The notes below the pieces were generated by a model. The model made no database searches and had not been told where the DNA came from. It saw only the letters and a program-made list of their open reading frames with translations. The position numbers were made by a program, and so were the translations under genes. A stretch of 64,000 bases of DNA from Osmia lignaria lignaria (Eukaryota; Arthropoda; Insecta; Hymenoptera; Megachilidae), in assembly GCF_051020975.1 (NCBI RefSeq), contig NC_135034.1, positions 6,696,001 to 6,760,000 of the forward strand, in the 5' to 3' direction. Of this stretch, positions 33,428 through 45,900 are shown in pieces (positions within the stretch are counted from its first letter, which is position 1; every line of letters begins with the position of its first letter).

Positions 33428-36400
33428 GAGAAAACTCGGACTCGCTTAAGCCGATATTCGACTAACGTTTACGTTTTTTTGTTGTTTTCGTTACTTAAAA
33501 CATCCTACGATTTTTTTTTCAATTTATTCTCATCTTCTCTACAATCAGCCTACGTACTACTAGTTTTAAATCTAATCTAAAAAGAGGCTACGCTAGAGAA
33601 TTCTAGAGAAAGCTTACGGAAAGCAGCATTATTTTTTCTTTTTTGGAAACAAGGTTCCAAAAAAAAGTTGATTTTTCGTAAATCCATTTTTTCCCCCGGC
33701 CAGCCCAAGCACCCGACCCGCGGTGCGCAGCAAGCAGTCCTTACTATTTATATTACAGTAGATAATATGTTGTAGAATAATATATATTTATTAATATGAA
33801 TAGCCAGTCAGTCTTGACGGGTACGAGGTGCATAGGCTGAACGGTGCCTCTTCTTTGTGTATCTGTTATTTTTTTTTTTCCTTCAACAAGATGAGGCAGT
33901 TATATAATCCTAACTATCAGCTAACTATCTAACTAAACTTAATCACTTAATTGATTACTTCCTATCCAAAAATGGTGCCTAACCTATGTTCATAGTCAAC
34001 ACTAACTACACAACATCTCGCAGTGTCCTCCTTCACAAAATTCTATACAATAGGTTACGACGCACTCGTTCTTACATTTTCACACTTCCTCTCTTTCTCT
34101 CTCTCTCTCTTTCTCCCTATCGCTTTCACTCAAACCTTGTTAATGCTTTCATTCTTATATTCACATTCACCTTTGAATATTTCCTCCTCGTTCCTTTCGC
34201 TCGTTGTTCCTAACATTCTTGTTTGTTCACCTTTTCTCTCTCTAATTTCTCCTCTCTGCCCGCTCTCCAGTGCGGCTCCGTATCTGCAGGAGCATTATAG
34301 CGTTCGAACCACATTGTTCCTTCCGCTCAGTCAGCACTAAACTGCTGCTCTTTGTTTTGGTCGTCACAATAATAATTAGTTATTTAGTACAAGTCTATTA
34401 GTAAAATTCTTCAAAATTCACTATTTAATCACATGTGATTTTTGTTGTCAGTCGTGGTGACAATCGCTTGTGCAACAATTCTTTTTTCTTTTTCTTACAC
34501 ACTCGCAAATAGGTTCTCCCCCTTTCGCCTCTTTCTTTCGTTCTCTTGCTCTCTCATTATTATTTTTTTTTTCTTCTTCTCCCCTTTAATGTATGGACTC
34601 AAATCGAGTAATAATCGGTTTCTTAAAAAATAGCTCATACCATTTTTTTTTTTTTTCATCTTTTTATCTCTTGTCATCAAATCGTGATGTACCAAAATAA
34701 ACTAAATATATTATTTACTTCAAGTCTCAACAGTGTAAAAATCTTTCATACTTTAGATGACGTCAATAATAGTAATCGTTAATTATAATAATACAGCGTA
34801 TTATTGTAATATTATAATAATAGCTACGATTCGCCTCTAACTCTATCTAACTACCTGCCCGCCACTTCGAGCCCGGAGCTCGCAATATTTGGTAGAAAGC
34901 TTTCTGCTAATCGTTCCTCGACTCGATCTAAGTCAGACAACGTGAAAAAACTGTAACCGGATGTAAAAAACGGGCTTAGAGGAACGCAGTAGAGGAGGGT
35001 GGTTTCATTATTTCTTTCGAGACATCGCGTAGATTAGAAAATCCTTGAATTTTCTTTCTTTTTGTTTCCTCACGTTCGATTCCTCTCGCCTATCGTTCTT
35101 CCTCCAGTCCCCATTATCGTCCGCCATTTTGTAACACGTTTCTTTTTTTTTTTTTTACCTCGTTCGTTCGATATAATAAATTAATTTACACTCTATCTAT
35201 CGTATCCCGTTGTAACAAGCCTATCCTCTGTCTCTCATTTTTCTCGGGCGGTGTGAATTATTTCTTGGTTTACAATGAATCCGCCGCCGTTTGATTTCTT
35301 TTCTTTTTATTATTATTATTATTATTTTCTTTTTGTTCCTAGACTCCGAACGGATCGTTACGATGGTTACCGATCCGTCAATCCCGTTAGTGGCAACTAT
35401 ACACATACAAAATCTATTCGAAATTCGTAACCAAAAAACAAACGCAGTGATATTTAAACTGGCTACAACGCAAGAACAATTATATTTCTTTTTTTTCTTA
35501 ACTAGAAGATGAAAATTTGGCTCAAGTTTCGCATTTACATACCGACGTAAAAATATATTATAATATTTTTCAGCATATCCCTGTCTAGCGGATTTGTCTG
35601 AAAAGGCACAATTCTAAAAAAAATATCTGTATTCACTGTACAATTAAAACTGATATCGATTCGTAATAACTGTACTCATAAATATAAATCCTCTAAAAAG
35701 TACTATGTTCCTTTCCTTCATTGTTACAATAATTACATATTTATCCCGAAGTTTTATTTTTTTTTCTTCTTTTAGAAATAAAGCTTCTTATTACCTCTTT
35801 TTTTATTTATTCTTATTTTTTTTTTTTCTTTAAAATCTTCACTTCTTTTTCGTTCATAAAATATAGAGTCGTCCGTGATTAAAAAGAGAACGCGAACTGT
35901 ACTTGTAAAAAGTAGATAAAAATCTCCGCGTGGCAATACATACATACAATATATGTGCCTGGCTTGGAATGTCTGAACGAAACAGAAGAAAACAAAAAGA
36001 AATAATTGTGATGAGAGTGCAGTTTAGTGGATGGGGTGGTGTGCGCTGTTAAGGAAGAGTTCCTTTTTAGTTTCGGTATTTTTGTAAAAAAAATACCGAT
36101 CGTTATCTCTTCTTTCTCAGCCCAGCCACCGGCCAGCCAGCTGGCACAAGTCCGGTAGGTACTGATTACAATTAACAGAATCTGAATGTTCATTATTTTT
36201 TTTTTTTTTATCAACTCTAGCATTTGGAAGTGCTTTCTTTTTCCTCTGTATATTATTATTATTATTATTATTTTCTTGGGAAGAATTCTCCTTTGTATAT
36301 TTTTCTGAGCAGCGTTTCTTTTTTTTTTTTTTATAGTTTACAAGTTTTTGTTAAAATATTTATTCACACTCTCAAGCGTTCAGCTTCGACTTATCGTTTC

Positions 36401-36916
36401 CTTAGTAAATGTAATACCTAAAGTTAATCCTGGAAGCCTATCAGCTTGACACTAAACTGTCCGTCGTAGAATGATCAGTTTTGTCACTGTCGTAATGATG
36501 TGTTGACGTTACAGCGTATGGAGCCGTGCTGGTGCCGAACAAATGTAGATGACACGAGCACTCGTACCCCGTCTTATTACAACATTCATTCTCTAATCGT
36601 TGGAAAATATTAACTACTTTCACCTATTTATCTGATGGATAAAATGTATAAAAGATGGCTGGCAAGTCAATTATCATGAGGAAGAATCTTATCTGACTTT
36701 ATATAATGTATTTAGTCTCATCTATTCTTCATTAATATAATCCTTCGTATCAACAGGTGTGGCTCTCCTAACTTACGTAACCCTCGGTGTAATCGTATCT
36801 GAAATAAATTTATTTAGCTTGACTCAAGTTTTTCTTTTTCTTTCTCTTTTTTTTTGTTCTTTCTTCAAATTCATTCGTGTTATAGTGTAATGTTGCCTGT
36901 ACCTAAAAACCGTAGC
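30790..36916 (-). other. shep: Probable long 3' UTR of shep
   Basis: About 6.1 kb without a supportable gene between the shep stop codon and WDR12. The plus strand is T/CT-rich, so the transcript would be A/GA-rich. A minus-strand AATAAA lies at 30790-30795, facing the WDR12 end, and nearer alternatives are possible. Long 3' UTRs are common in insect neuronal RNA-binding protein genes (established in general). How much of this stretch is transcribed cannot be read from sequence. Confidence 0.45.
33358..33427. repeat. (ATC)n microsatellite
   Basis: About twenty ATC trinucleotides with a few GTC interruptions, inside the probable shep 3' UTR. Confidence 0.95.
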
Positions 36917-39900
36917 CTACTTGGGCTGCTGAGCTTGGTATTGTTGATAGGAGTCATCAGGAGATGCCGCATTACTTGTTTGTTCAGAATCACCCAATGG
37001 CATGGTATGAATAATGCTAGGAGGGTAAGTAGTATAAGGATAGGGATGCGGGCTTGCTGCTATGTACTGAAAAAATATTTTAACCATATGTAAATTAAAA
37101 GTAAAATATGTTGCATAATCTTAGCACACATTTGAGTAAGAAATAAAGAAGAGCACTTGTTTTAAAATTGTATGAAAATAAAAAATAAAAGAGATGATGT
37201 AATACTCACGGAACCAGTGCCAAGATGCAGTGTAGACATTTGTGTAGTAAGCTGAGGAATCATACTGTACTGTGGGTTGCTAGGATCAGCTGATGGCATC
37301 ATCTGTAATACAGAGTTTACATTTAATTTGCAAAATTCAGCTATTCGTATTAACATTAATTATGAACTGTAATTTAAAACTAAGAACTTGAGAAAAACAA
37401 TTCAATAAATCTATGTAAAGTGAAAACCAGCGTATGGAGAACTAACTAAACTAACGTATAAATATTTGAAATAGAAGAGAAACAAAAGCAACAAAAAATT
37501 TGTATAAAAACTCACGTCGACCTGTTGCATGTGTGGAGGGGCAGTTTGCACCAAATAAGGAGTAACCCAAGGTGCTCCTGGTACGCTGTAACCAGGCAAA
37601 GCTTGGCCGTAATGACGACCGTATTGTGTTAAAGTGGCTGCGGGTAGCATGTGAGTAGTTGCAACCCCATTTTGACCAACACCGCTTGTATCATAATTCA
37701 AAGTCATGTTCTGTGTAAATACATATAACAATCGTTAAAACATTACAGATTATATATGATTAGTTCTCTTTCAGTTATTAATATAAATTACCTCTCCAGT
37801 TTCTCTCCATATTGTACTTTTGTATAATGATTTTTTCTTATTACCACCATCAGCAAATTTCACCAAAAGAGGGTCTTTAGCCCCTTGTAGTGCCTTTCCA
37901 TTAAACATTTGAATTATTTGTTCACATTTTTCTTTGGACTCCATTCTGATATAAAAAATGCAATTTTAAACATAACAATAACCCAGGATCCTAATTCTTT
38001 TATTCACTTTATAGCGTTTGATTTAAAGAATCCAACCAGTGCTAACCTTGCAAATCCAACACCTTTACTTTGTCCAGCAGTATCGCGTAATATACGCGTT
38101 GAAATAACTTGCCCATACTGAGCGAGTAAACCCTCAACATCATTTTCTTTGAAGCTCAGTGGCAGGTTTGCAATATACAAATTGGTGGGGTCTTGCTCCT
38201 GTTGCTGAGAAGAGAGTAAAAATACTATGCAACTTATTGTATTTCACCTCGTGACGTGTATATATGTATATGTATATAAATTTCAAAAAAAAAAGCTTTG
38301 TGTCTATCATTTTAACATTCATCACCAAGATACATATGTATTTGCATATACCTACATAAATATGATTATCAATGAATGCACAGACGAGATCACTACAATG
38401 ACGAATTAATTACTGTGATTTGTATAAGACGAACATTAAAAAGTCTATTGTATTTTACATAGTTTTTTGAGAAAAAAAAAAACTTACGATGTAAGTTTTC
38501 AATCGAAATTAATATTATTTCTTCTCTCACATTCACGTAGAATGTTAAAATGATAACTTAAAATTAAATTTCGTTTCAATGCAACAATGCAAGAAATTTA
38601 GAAAACTAAACTTTTACACAATATTTAAAACACAAATCCTTTATATACATAACTTATCAATATTCCTTTTATCAAAAAATTACATAAAATCTACAAGATA
38701 CTACTTAAAAGACCATTAATACTATATTGATTATTTTAATCTAATATTAAAATATACAAGTGAGTATTCAAAAAACGACTTATTATGAATTAAGATAATT
38801 ATGATCTTTAATACCGAGAGATTATCATGCTTCATGACATTACTTTACCACATTCTGGTGGTTCTCCAAATTTGCTTTATGGATGCTTTTATGATCAAAA
38901 TCAACATAATATGTACTCTGCATTTATGTGCAAAGCATGCTCACACGCATAAATACATTCTTTATTCCATAAAAAAAGAAAATAATGTTGAACTTAATAA
39001 TCTATATATACCTATAGCATTCAGTGCTGATGAACATAATTGAAAATTAAATAATGAATTCATAGAAAATCACGGTACTGAATATCGCCTGTGCAAACAT
39101 TGTTTATTTTATGTGAATAATAAAACAATAACTGTATGTTTTCGAATAATAAAGAATTTGTAATTTCTTGTTTTTGTTTTTTATAGAATAACGTTATTAA
39201 CATAGCCCTTGTTAAAAATTCTCTCTTCTAAGCATATTTCCAATGTTAAATATTTTTTCTTTGTCTTTGTACAACTAATATAGCAGCGAAATTTAACAAA
39301 TAACATTTGAATTTATGCTGCTTCTCTACAATTGTTTAGAAGATTTATTTGAATAATCATATATGCGTATATAACAAATAACAAATAAATTATGCAAGCT
39401 ATCTAGTCATTTATAATAAACAATATTAAGAATAACCATTCAAAGCAGAAATAGAATTCCAATCACATATGACATGTTGTTGGAAACAAGCATAACAAAA
39501 AAAGCACAGGCACGTCACATATATACAGTTACATTATGAGATAGGAATGAAAGTAAGCCTAATTATCTGATAATAATACTGGAAAAAAAAAAGAAAAAGA
39601 AATACATTGTATATAAGATGTATGCACATACATATACATGTGTTCATGCTCAAGTTTTCCCTCGTTTACGAATTTTCTTATGTAAAGAACAAAAAGGGAA
39701 AGATACATGTACACTAAACTGAACTCGAACTAGAATTCAATATTTATGCACCCTCAAGCATATTTTGAGATCCACCATTTCTCTCAAAAATCAATCAATT
39801 CTACAGTTACTTGAATATACTTATACTTTACGACAATTTACTTCAATCTTGCGAATGCATTAAAACAAAAAAATAAATAATGAAAATATTATGATATAAG

Positions 39901-42900
39901 CCAAGCTTATGGCATCATATATGTATATATATATTTATGAAAAATATTATATACATATATACACATAAATGTACACATACCCGTTATTTATGTATACATA
40001 TATGTATGAGTATGAATATATATCTCAATAGAATGTGATTTAGTTTTTGATCAAGTGCGAATGTGTATAAAGGATTTTGTAAAAAATATATGCATCTTTC
40101 TACGTATCGTATCAGTACACTTACAAGATATAATAAGTTCCTATATAAAGTATTAAACCATCATAAAATAAAAACTTATAGAAATTCCCAAATACACATC
40201 CTAAACTTGTTTGGTGTGCTGGTTAAATTTTATTAATCAAGCTAAGTATTATATCAATAAGAACCAACCAACACCCCAGGAATAAGATAGCACCTGATCT
40301 GGACATAGCACCACTAATTAGTAAGTAAGTACCATGTACCCTGAGTACAGTTAATAATAGGTACTTCGTTTAGTTGTATCATATCACATGCGACTGACAT
40401 CATCACAGCTGCTGATGGCACCCCGTGCTTTTACCGCGGCCAGATTAGAAGAACCATTCCAAGTTAGTTTTATTTTTTTTTTTTTTCAGCGATAAAATAT
40501 AGGCAAGAGCCAATACTGTTTGGCAATGTGCGTATATGAGTAGAAAATTAGATTAAAAATTTTCAAAACTAAATAAATATAAGCCATATTTTCTTGAAAT
40601 ATTTGCACATCATTAGAATAGAAGACAAACACATAACATTTGACAAATTGCAGAAAAAATAAAATATACCATATTACATTTGTATAGTATTATTTGTACT
40701 GCCATACTTGGAAGCAATCTTAACAGAATATTTCAAAGAATGTTTTACTCTTTATAGTATGATCTACTGATTCTTATACATAGGACATGGACACAAACAT
40801 TTTGGGGGTATATTAAATGTTTGCTAGAGGCTTGAATTAGTGCTGAAATGAATGCAATTTTCTGATAAATGTATTGACACAGCAGTATCAGCAATTTGTG
40901 GCCGAGGTACAGCAACAAGCAATCAATAGGTACACGAGATAGAATGACAGATAGAATTAGTGAAGACTAGAGATTTGTAGACAAGTGAGATAGGTTCTAA
41001 TAGGAGAAGCGTCTTTTTTTTTTTACTCGTTTGTATAAGGTTTTTTTTGTTTAAGTTATGCATGATTGCCTGCAACTATATTTCCACTGATACCGTATCT
41101 TATATATTACATTCTGTGCTTACAACTTTAATTATCAATGAAAATATAGTTTATATTTAATGTCACCCCTCTAGTAAAAATACATTTGTTTCAAAGTAAC
41201 GAAAAAGAAGCTGAGAATTTAAAAATTAAAGAAATTACACCGTTTTATTAATAGTCCCTTCTCACTTGTCAATAAACTGAAGTACTTTCAATTTTTTAAA
41301 CATTATTCACGAAACTTGTAATTTTCTTTTAATCTGACATTACTATACTAAAAGATAGTACTTTTTCTACGTAACGCAACGATTATAAGACACTAAATAG
41401 TCCTGTTAATGTACAACTCTAAGCATATCTAGAGGGGCTGAAAGCAGAGCAATGATGCCATGGACAAGATGCTATGCTTGTCTTTAGGTAATTGTTATAA
41501 GATAAAATAAAACAACAATGAAAATAATATTAATTACTACTTTTTAAAAATAACTTCTGCAATAAAAGGACTTATAAACTTACGTCAATATGTATTACAA
41601 TACCTAATGGCTTATGAAAGTAATATGAAATGAAATAAAACTTCTATCACATAACGAATTGAATAAATTTTCTTACTTATTTACAAATAAATGAATATGC
41701 CTAAAAAAAATAATACTATTACACAATCCAACTTTTCATTATACTTAGCAGCTATGCTAGTGATTATTGAAAGACAAGCATAGCATTTACTGTAATTAAA
41801 ATTTCAGTACTTTCTTATCCAACTTTTTATAGTAAATAATGCATGAAAGTACTGTACTGTGTACATATTTATCATAGCAATATGGGAATGAGAACTTCTT
41901 TTTTTTTTTTTCATATTAATGGCATTTGATCATTATATATCAACAAAAATGATGTATCAACAAAAAGATAAAAGGTATATTAGTTATACTCAAACACAAA
42001 GATGGATTCAGCATAGGATAAAAGACTGAAGATAAACAAAATAAAGAAGGGAAAAGAAAGTAAGATAGGATAGTGGGAAATAGGAAAAGGAAGAAAAGAA
42101 AGAGAAAAGGTTTACTGTTACTCTGGTATTACTGTACTTGCATGCACAACCAACGTACACTGGGCAGTCTACGGAGCAACCAGATACCCACTTTCGCCAT
42201 CTGTGCTTGGATGCCCTTGGCGACCAGTGCTTTCACAGCACCCTCTGCCGCCACTGGTGACTCAAAGTCTACAAATCCATAACCTGTAACACAAAATTAT
42301 AATAAAAAATATTAGAAATAATTCCCAAAACAAGTAAATACTCTATCATTAAAAATTTAGTAAATTACCTTTACATTTATTCGTATTTTTATCCAAAATT
42401 GCCTTCGTAGAAGTAATAGTTCCATATCTGCAAAAACACACTGTATTAGAAATAATACACTCCTTCATCTTGAAAAGAAACTAGAAGTTAAAGTCACATT
42501 AATAAGATTCTCATGCGATCATTAACTCCCTATTAACAGTCAGAAATCCTGTAATTACACGAATGACTTACTGAGAACACATGTTAACAAGGTCTTTATC
42601 GGTAGTGTTTTGGTTGAGGCCACGGATATACAAATTTGTTTTCGATAGTTGTTCTGCTTGCTGTCCTTGTATAGCATTATTGCTAAGACTTGTGCTCATT
42701 GTCCCGCTTTGACTGCCGGTAGCACTGCTAGAACTACTATTAGTGTTAGCTGGAGAAGAGGCTGTAGGCACCCGTTGTCCACCATACTGCAATGTATTTA
42801 AAAATGTATGTAAATTAAACCATGTAATTAAATGTCAAATAAATATCGTTCTATAAGAAATCTAAATTGACAATTATTTATAGTTTAATTTTTACAAAAC

Positions 42901-45900
42901 ACAAAGTACACGGAGGTTATAGTAGCCCCACCCGGCAAAACAAGAAGGTTAACATCGTATATAATAGAAATAAATGATAAATAATCATTTTCAAAGTGAT
43001 TTATCATTCTACATATTAGAAAATAACTTCACTAGTAACTAGTTATAGGGTGCTTACAATAATCTATGCATTGAAGTTATGCCGGTTGCTTCGAAATATA
43101 AGCATACGTCAAGAAAAACGTACACATGTACTGTTCGATGCGAGATACATACACATTTCAAAGAATCAATCTAAAATCATAGTTAGAAATTAAGAGGAGA
43201 AGGAATCATTGACGAAAAAAAAAGAATGCGCATCATTTCAACGAGACCGACATGCCGCGTTGTCATGGCCCCACCCGGTTTAAGAAAGGGTTAACCCTTT
43301 CGCTGCGCAAAGGTTAACACACTCCTACTGTCTGCGCGCGTCATTTTTGACAGGACCAAAAACATACTAACTAATATTCCCGCATGAAACAAAACTATAC
43401 GTTATTTAACAAAATTCTTTTTCGAGCACAGTTTATAGGTTACCTTATCAACTAAAGAGATTCGAAAAAAAGAACATACAAGACGTTCGCGCTGCACGGT
43501 GACTATCTAAGTGACAGTGCATATCTCATCATCCCTGCTGTTCATTTAACAAAGAACCTCTCTAACCGCAAATAATAAAAAGGAGGGAAGAATAAATATA
43601 TTTTTCCATATCGTACGATAAAAATGATTAAAAGCAGGAACTATATAAAGATAAACAATGCAACATGACGTTGTTAAAAAAATAAATCCCCTGTATCTCT
43701 TCGAGCGGCTACAAAGCAGTCTGTGTAGAGAGAGAGATCATTCCAAATGCTCTGAAATAAAGTCGGCGTTCAATGAGACCGACATAAATTTCTGTAGTTA
43801 ACAAGTGCAATTCGAGTTGATCGGGAACGAAAGGAGAGGGACTTACCGACGCGTGCTGTGCGTAAGTGGCGGCGTAAGGATTCGCCGTAGGCGGTAGTTG
43901 CTGTGCTCCGACGGGCATCTGTCCGGCCGCCGCAGCTGCAGCCGCACTTGGATACCGCGTGTATGGCGGATAAGCGGCGGCCGCCGCAGCCGCAGCCGCA
44001 GCCGCATGAGAGGGCGGCGCTGCGCCCCAAGCCGCACCACCGCTCGCACGATACTGCACCGGGTTCCCGCCTCGTGGCCCGCCACCGGTGTTCCCCTTCA
44101 ATCCGTGCCCGCCTCCACCACCACCGCCGCCGCCACCTCCACCTCCGCCGCCGCCGCCTCCGCTTGCTGGACCCACACCGACGCCGCCACCCGTGGCGCC
44201 GCCGCCTCCGCCACCTCCTCCACCACCACCGCCGCCGCCCCCGGCGCCACCGGCGTTACCATTGTTAGCACCCACGTACGTCGGTCTCGGACCGTTTGTA
44301 CCCTGAAATAGAACAAATACAATAACGCTGAGTTAGAATTTCTATACTCTTGGGATAAATATTTAAAAAAGAAAAATTTCCCTAGACCCGCGCGCGTCTA
44401 GTTAATATCGCATCGAATACACTAGAGGTATAGGAAGCTAAACTGATGTTCTCTCGTAATCGCTTTTGCAATCATTTCTACGCTAATTCCTTCGGAACGT
44501 CTCTCATGGTTAAAGATTATTACGTTACGCTTCTAAACGATTCTGCGTGAAAATCTACAAACACATAGCAGTCGTGGTTAACACACGACACAGCCGCTGC
44601 TCGCTCTGCTTACGGCCATCCTAATTAGAGTCATTTGCACAGCAAATTCGTGTCAGTTAATGTCTTTAGCAAACACATTACAGTAACTGTTGTAAACAGC
44701 AGTAAGTACAATCGGTTGGTCTGCTGCCAGATAAATTTATTCACAAATAGACCTTAATTGCAACGTTCGGGCTTGAACGTAAAACAGCCTCGAAGGTTGC
44801 TCGAGATGTCCAGTTGAGCTAAGTAAACTTTGTTTTATTTTTCGAAAGAAGATAGGAGACGACCTTTTTTTTGCAGAGGAATTAACTGAACATTTTCATC
44901 ACGTTTGATGAGGTCAGTAAGAATTCAGAAGGTCGTGTACTCCACAGGAGAGTCTCGGGGTCATTCGTTATTGATTTATTCCAAGAAAAAGATTCTACGC
45001 GCATGTGACTGCTGCGGAGTAGAGCGTAGACGGAATAAAAAGAAGAAAACTTTAAACATAACTTTTTATCAATGAAACATCGATCCTTTTCATTTTTCTT
45101 CGGGAGAGTTGTGAACTTTTTTTCGTCAAACACGCCTTGTATTCTTGGCGTTTCTGCAAGCAGGTGAAACGATTTTCTTGTCAGAATTTAATCAAAGGTT
45201 CACCGGGATATTTTCTATGGGCGGTTGATTGCTGGAACGTCAAAAATAAATCCTGTCGTAATAACGAAGGACTTTCTCAATCGAAATGGTCGTGACTGTT
45301 GGCGATGGGCTAGTAATTACTCAGAAATATATTTTTATACGCAACATATAAAAAACTATGAACGAACCCATTGACTGACCCAGTAGAAATAGGATTAATA
45401 ACATTAAAATTGGTTGAAAATTCATAAGTACAGCCCATAGGTTGCTGCATCTGTCGCAATCTCTCAGGACAAGCCTTTCCAGGACTTTCGAGCGCGTTGC
45501 ATTCCAGCCTCTTTAGAAAGGCCTCTCGTTGATTTGCATTTTTGGCATAGTTGTGATAACACGGTTTACCGTTTGCCGGAGAACGAACCAGCTACTCAAG
45601 AGAGAAAGAAGATAGTGGAACGGAGATAGAATAGGGGAGGGAGAGAAATAACAGGAGAGGGAGGACCCAGCTGAAAGTCACGGTTGTAAATCACTTATCA
45701 TGAAACTCCAAGTCGCTTGTCGCTTCCTGTACCACTTACAGATCTCTTTCCTCCCTTTCCACCTTATTAGCAAACTCCATAGACACTAGGAAGTCCTGCC
45801 TGTTTTCTGCTCGAACCACGAGTTTTGCTTCTAGCCTACCGCTCGTTCTCATTTGCATAATTCCTAGATATTCCAAGTTTAATATACGTGGAAAACTGTA

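Noticed and set aside
32340..34633. Plus-strand frames rich in Phe/Leu/Ser
   Set aside because: They are translations of T- and CT-rich tracts in the probable shep 3' UTR, with no domain or splice support.
43898..44311. Plus-strand Pro/Arg/His-rich frames opposite shep exon 2
   Set aside because: They are antisense readings of the Gly and Ala codon repeats; the minus-strand frame joins correctly to the RRM exons.
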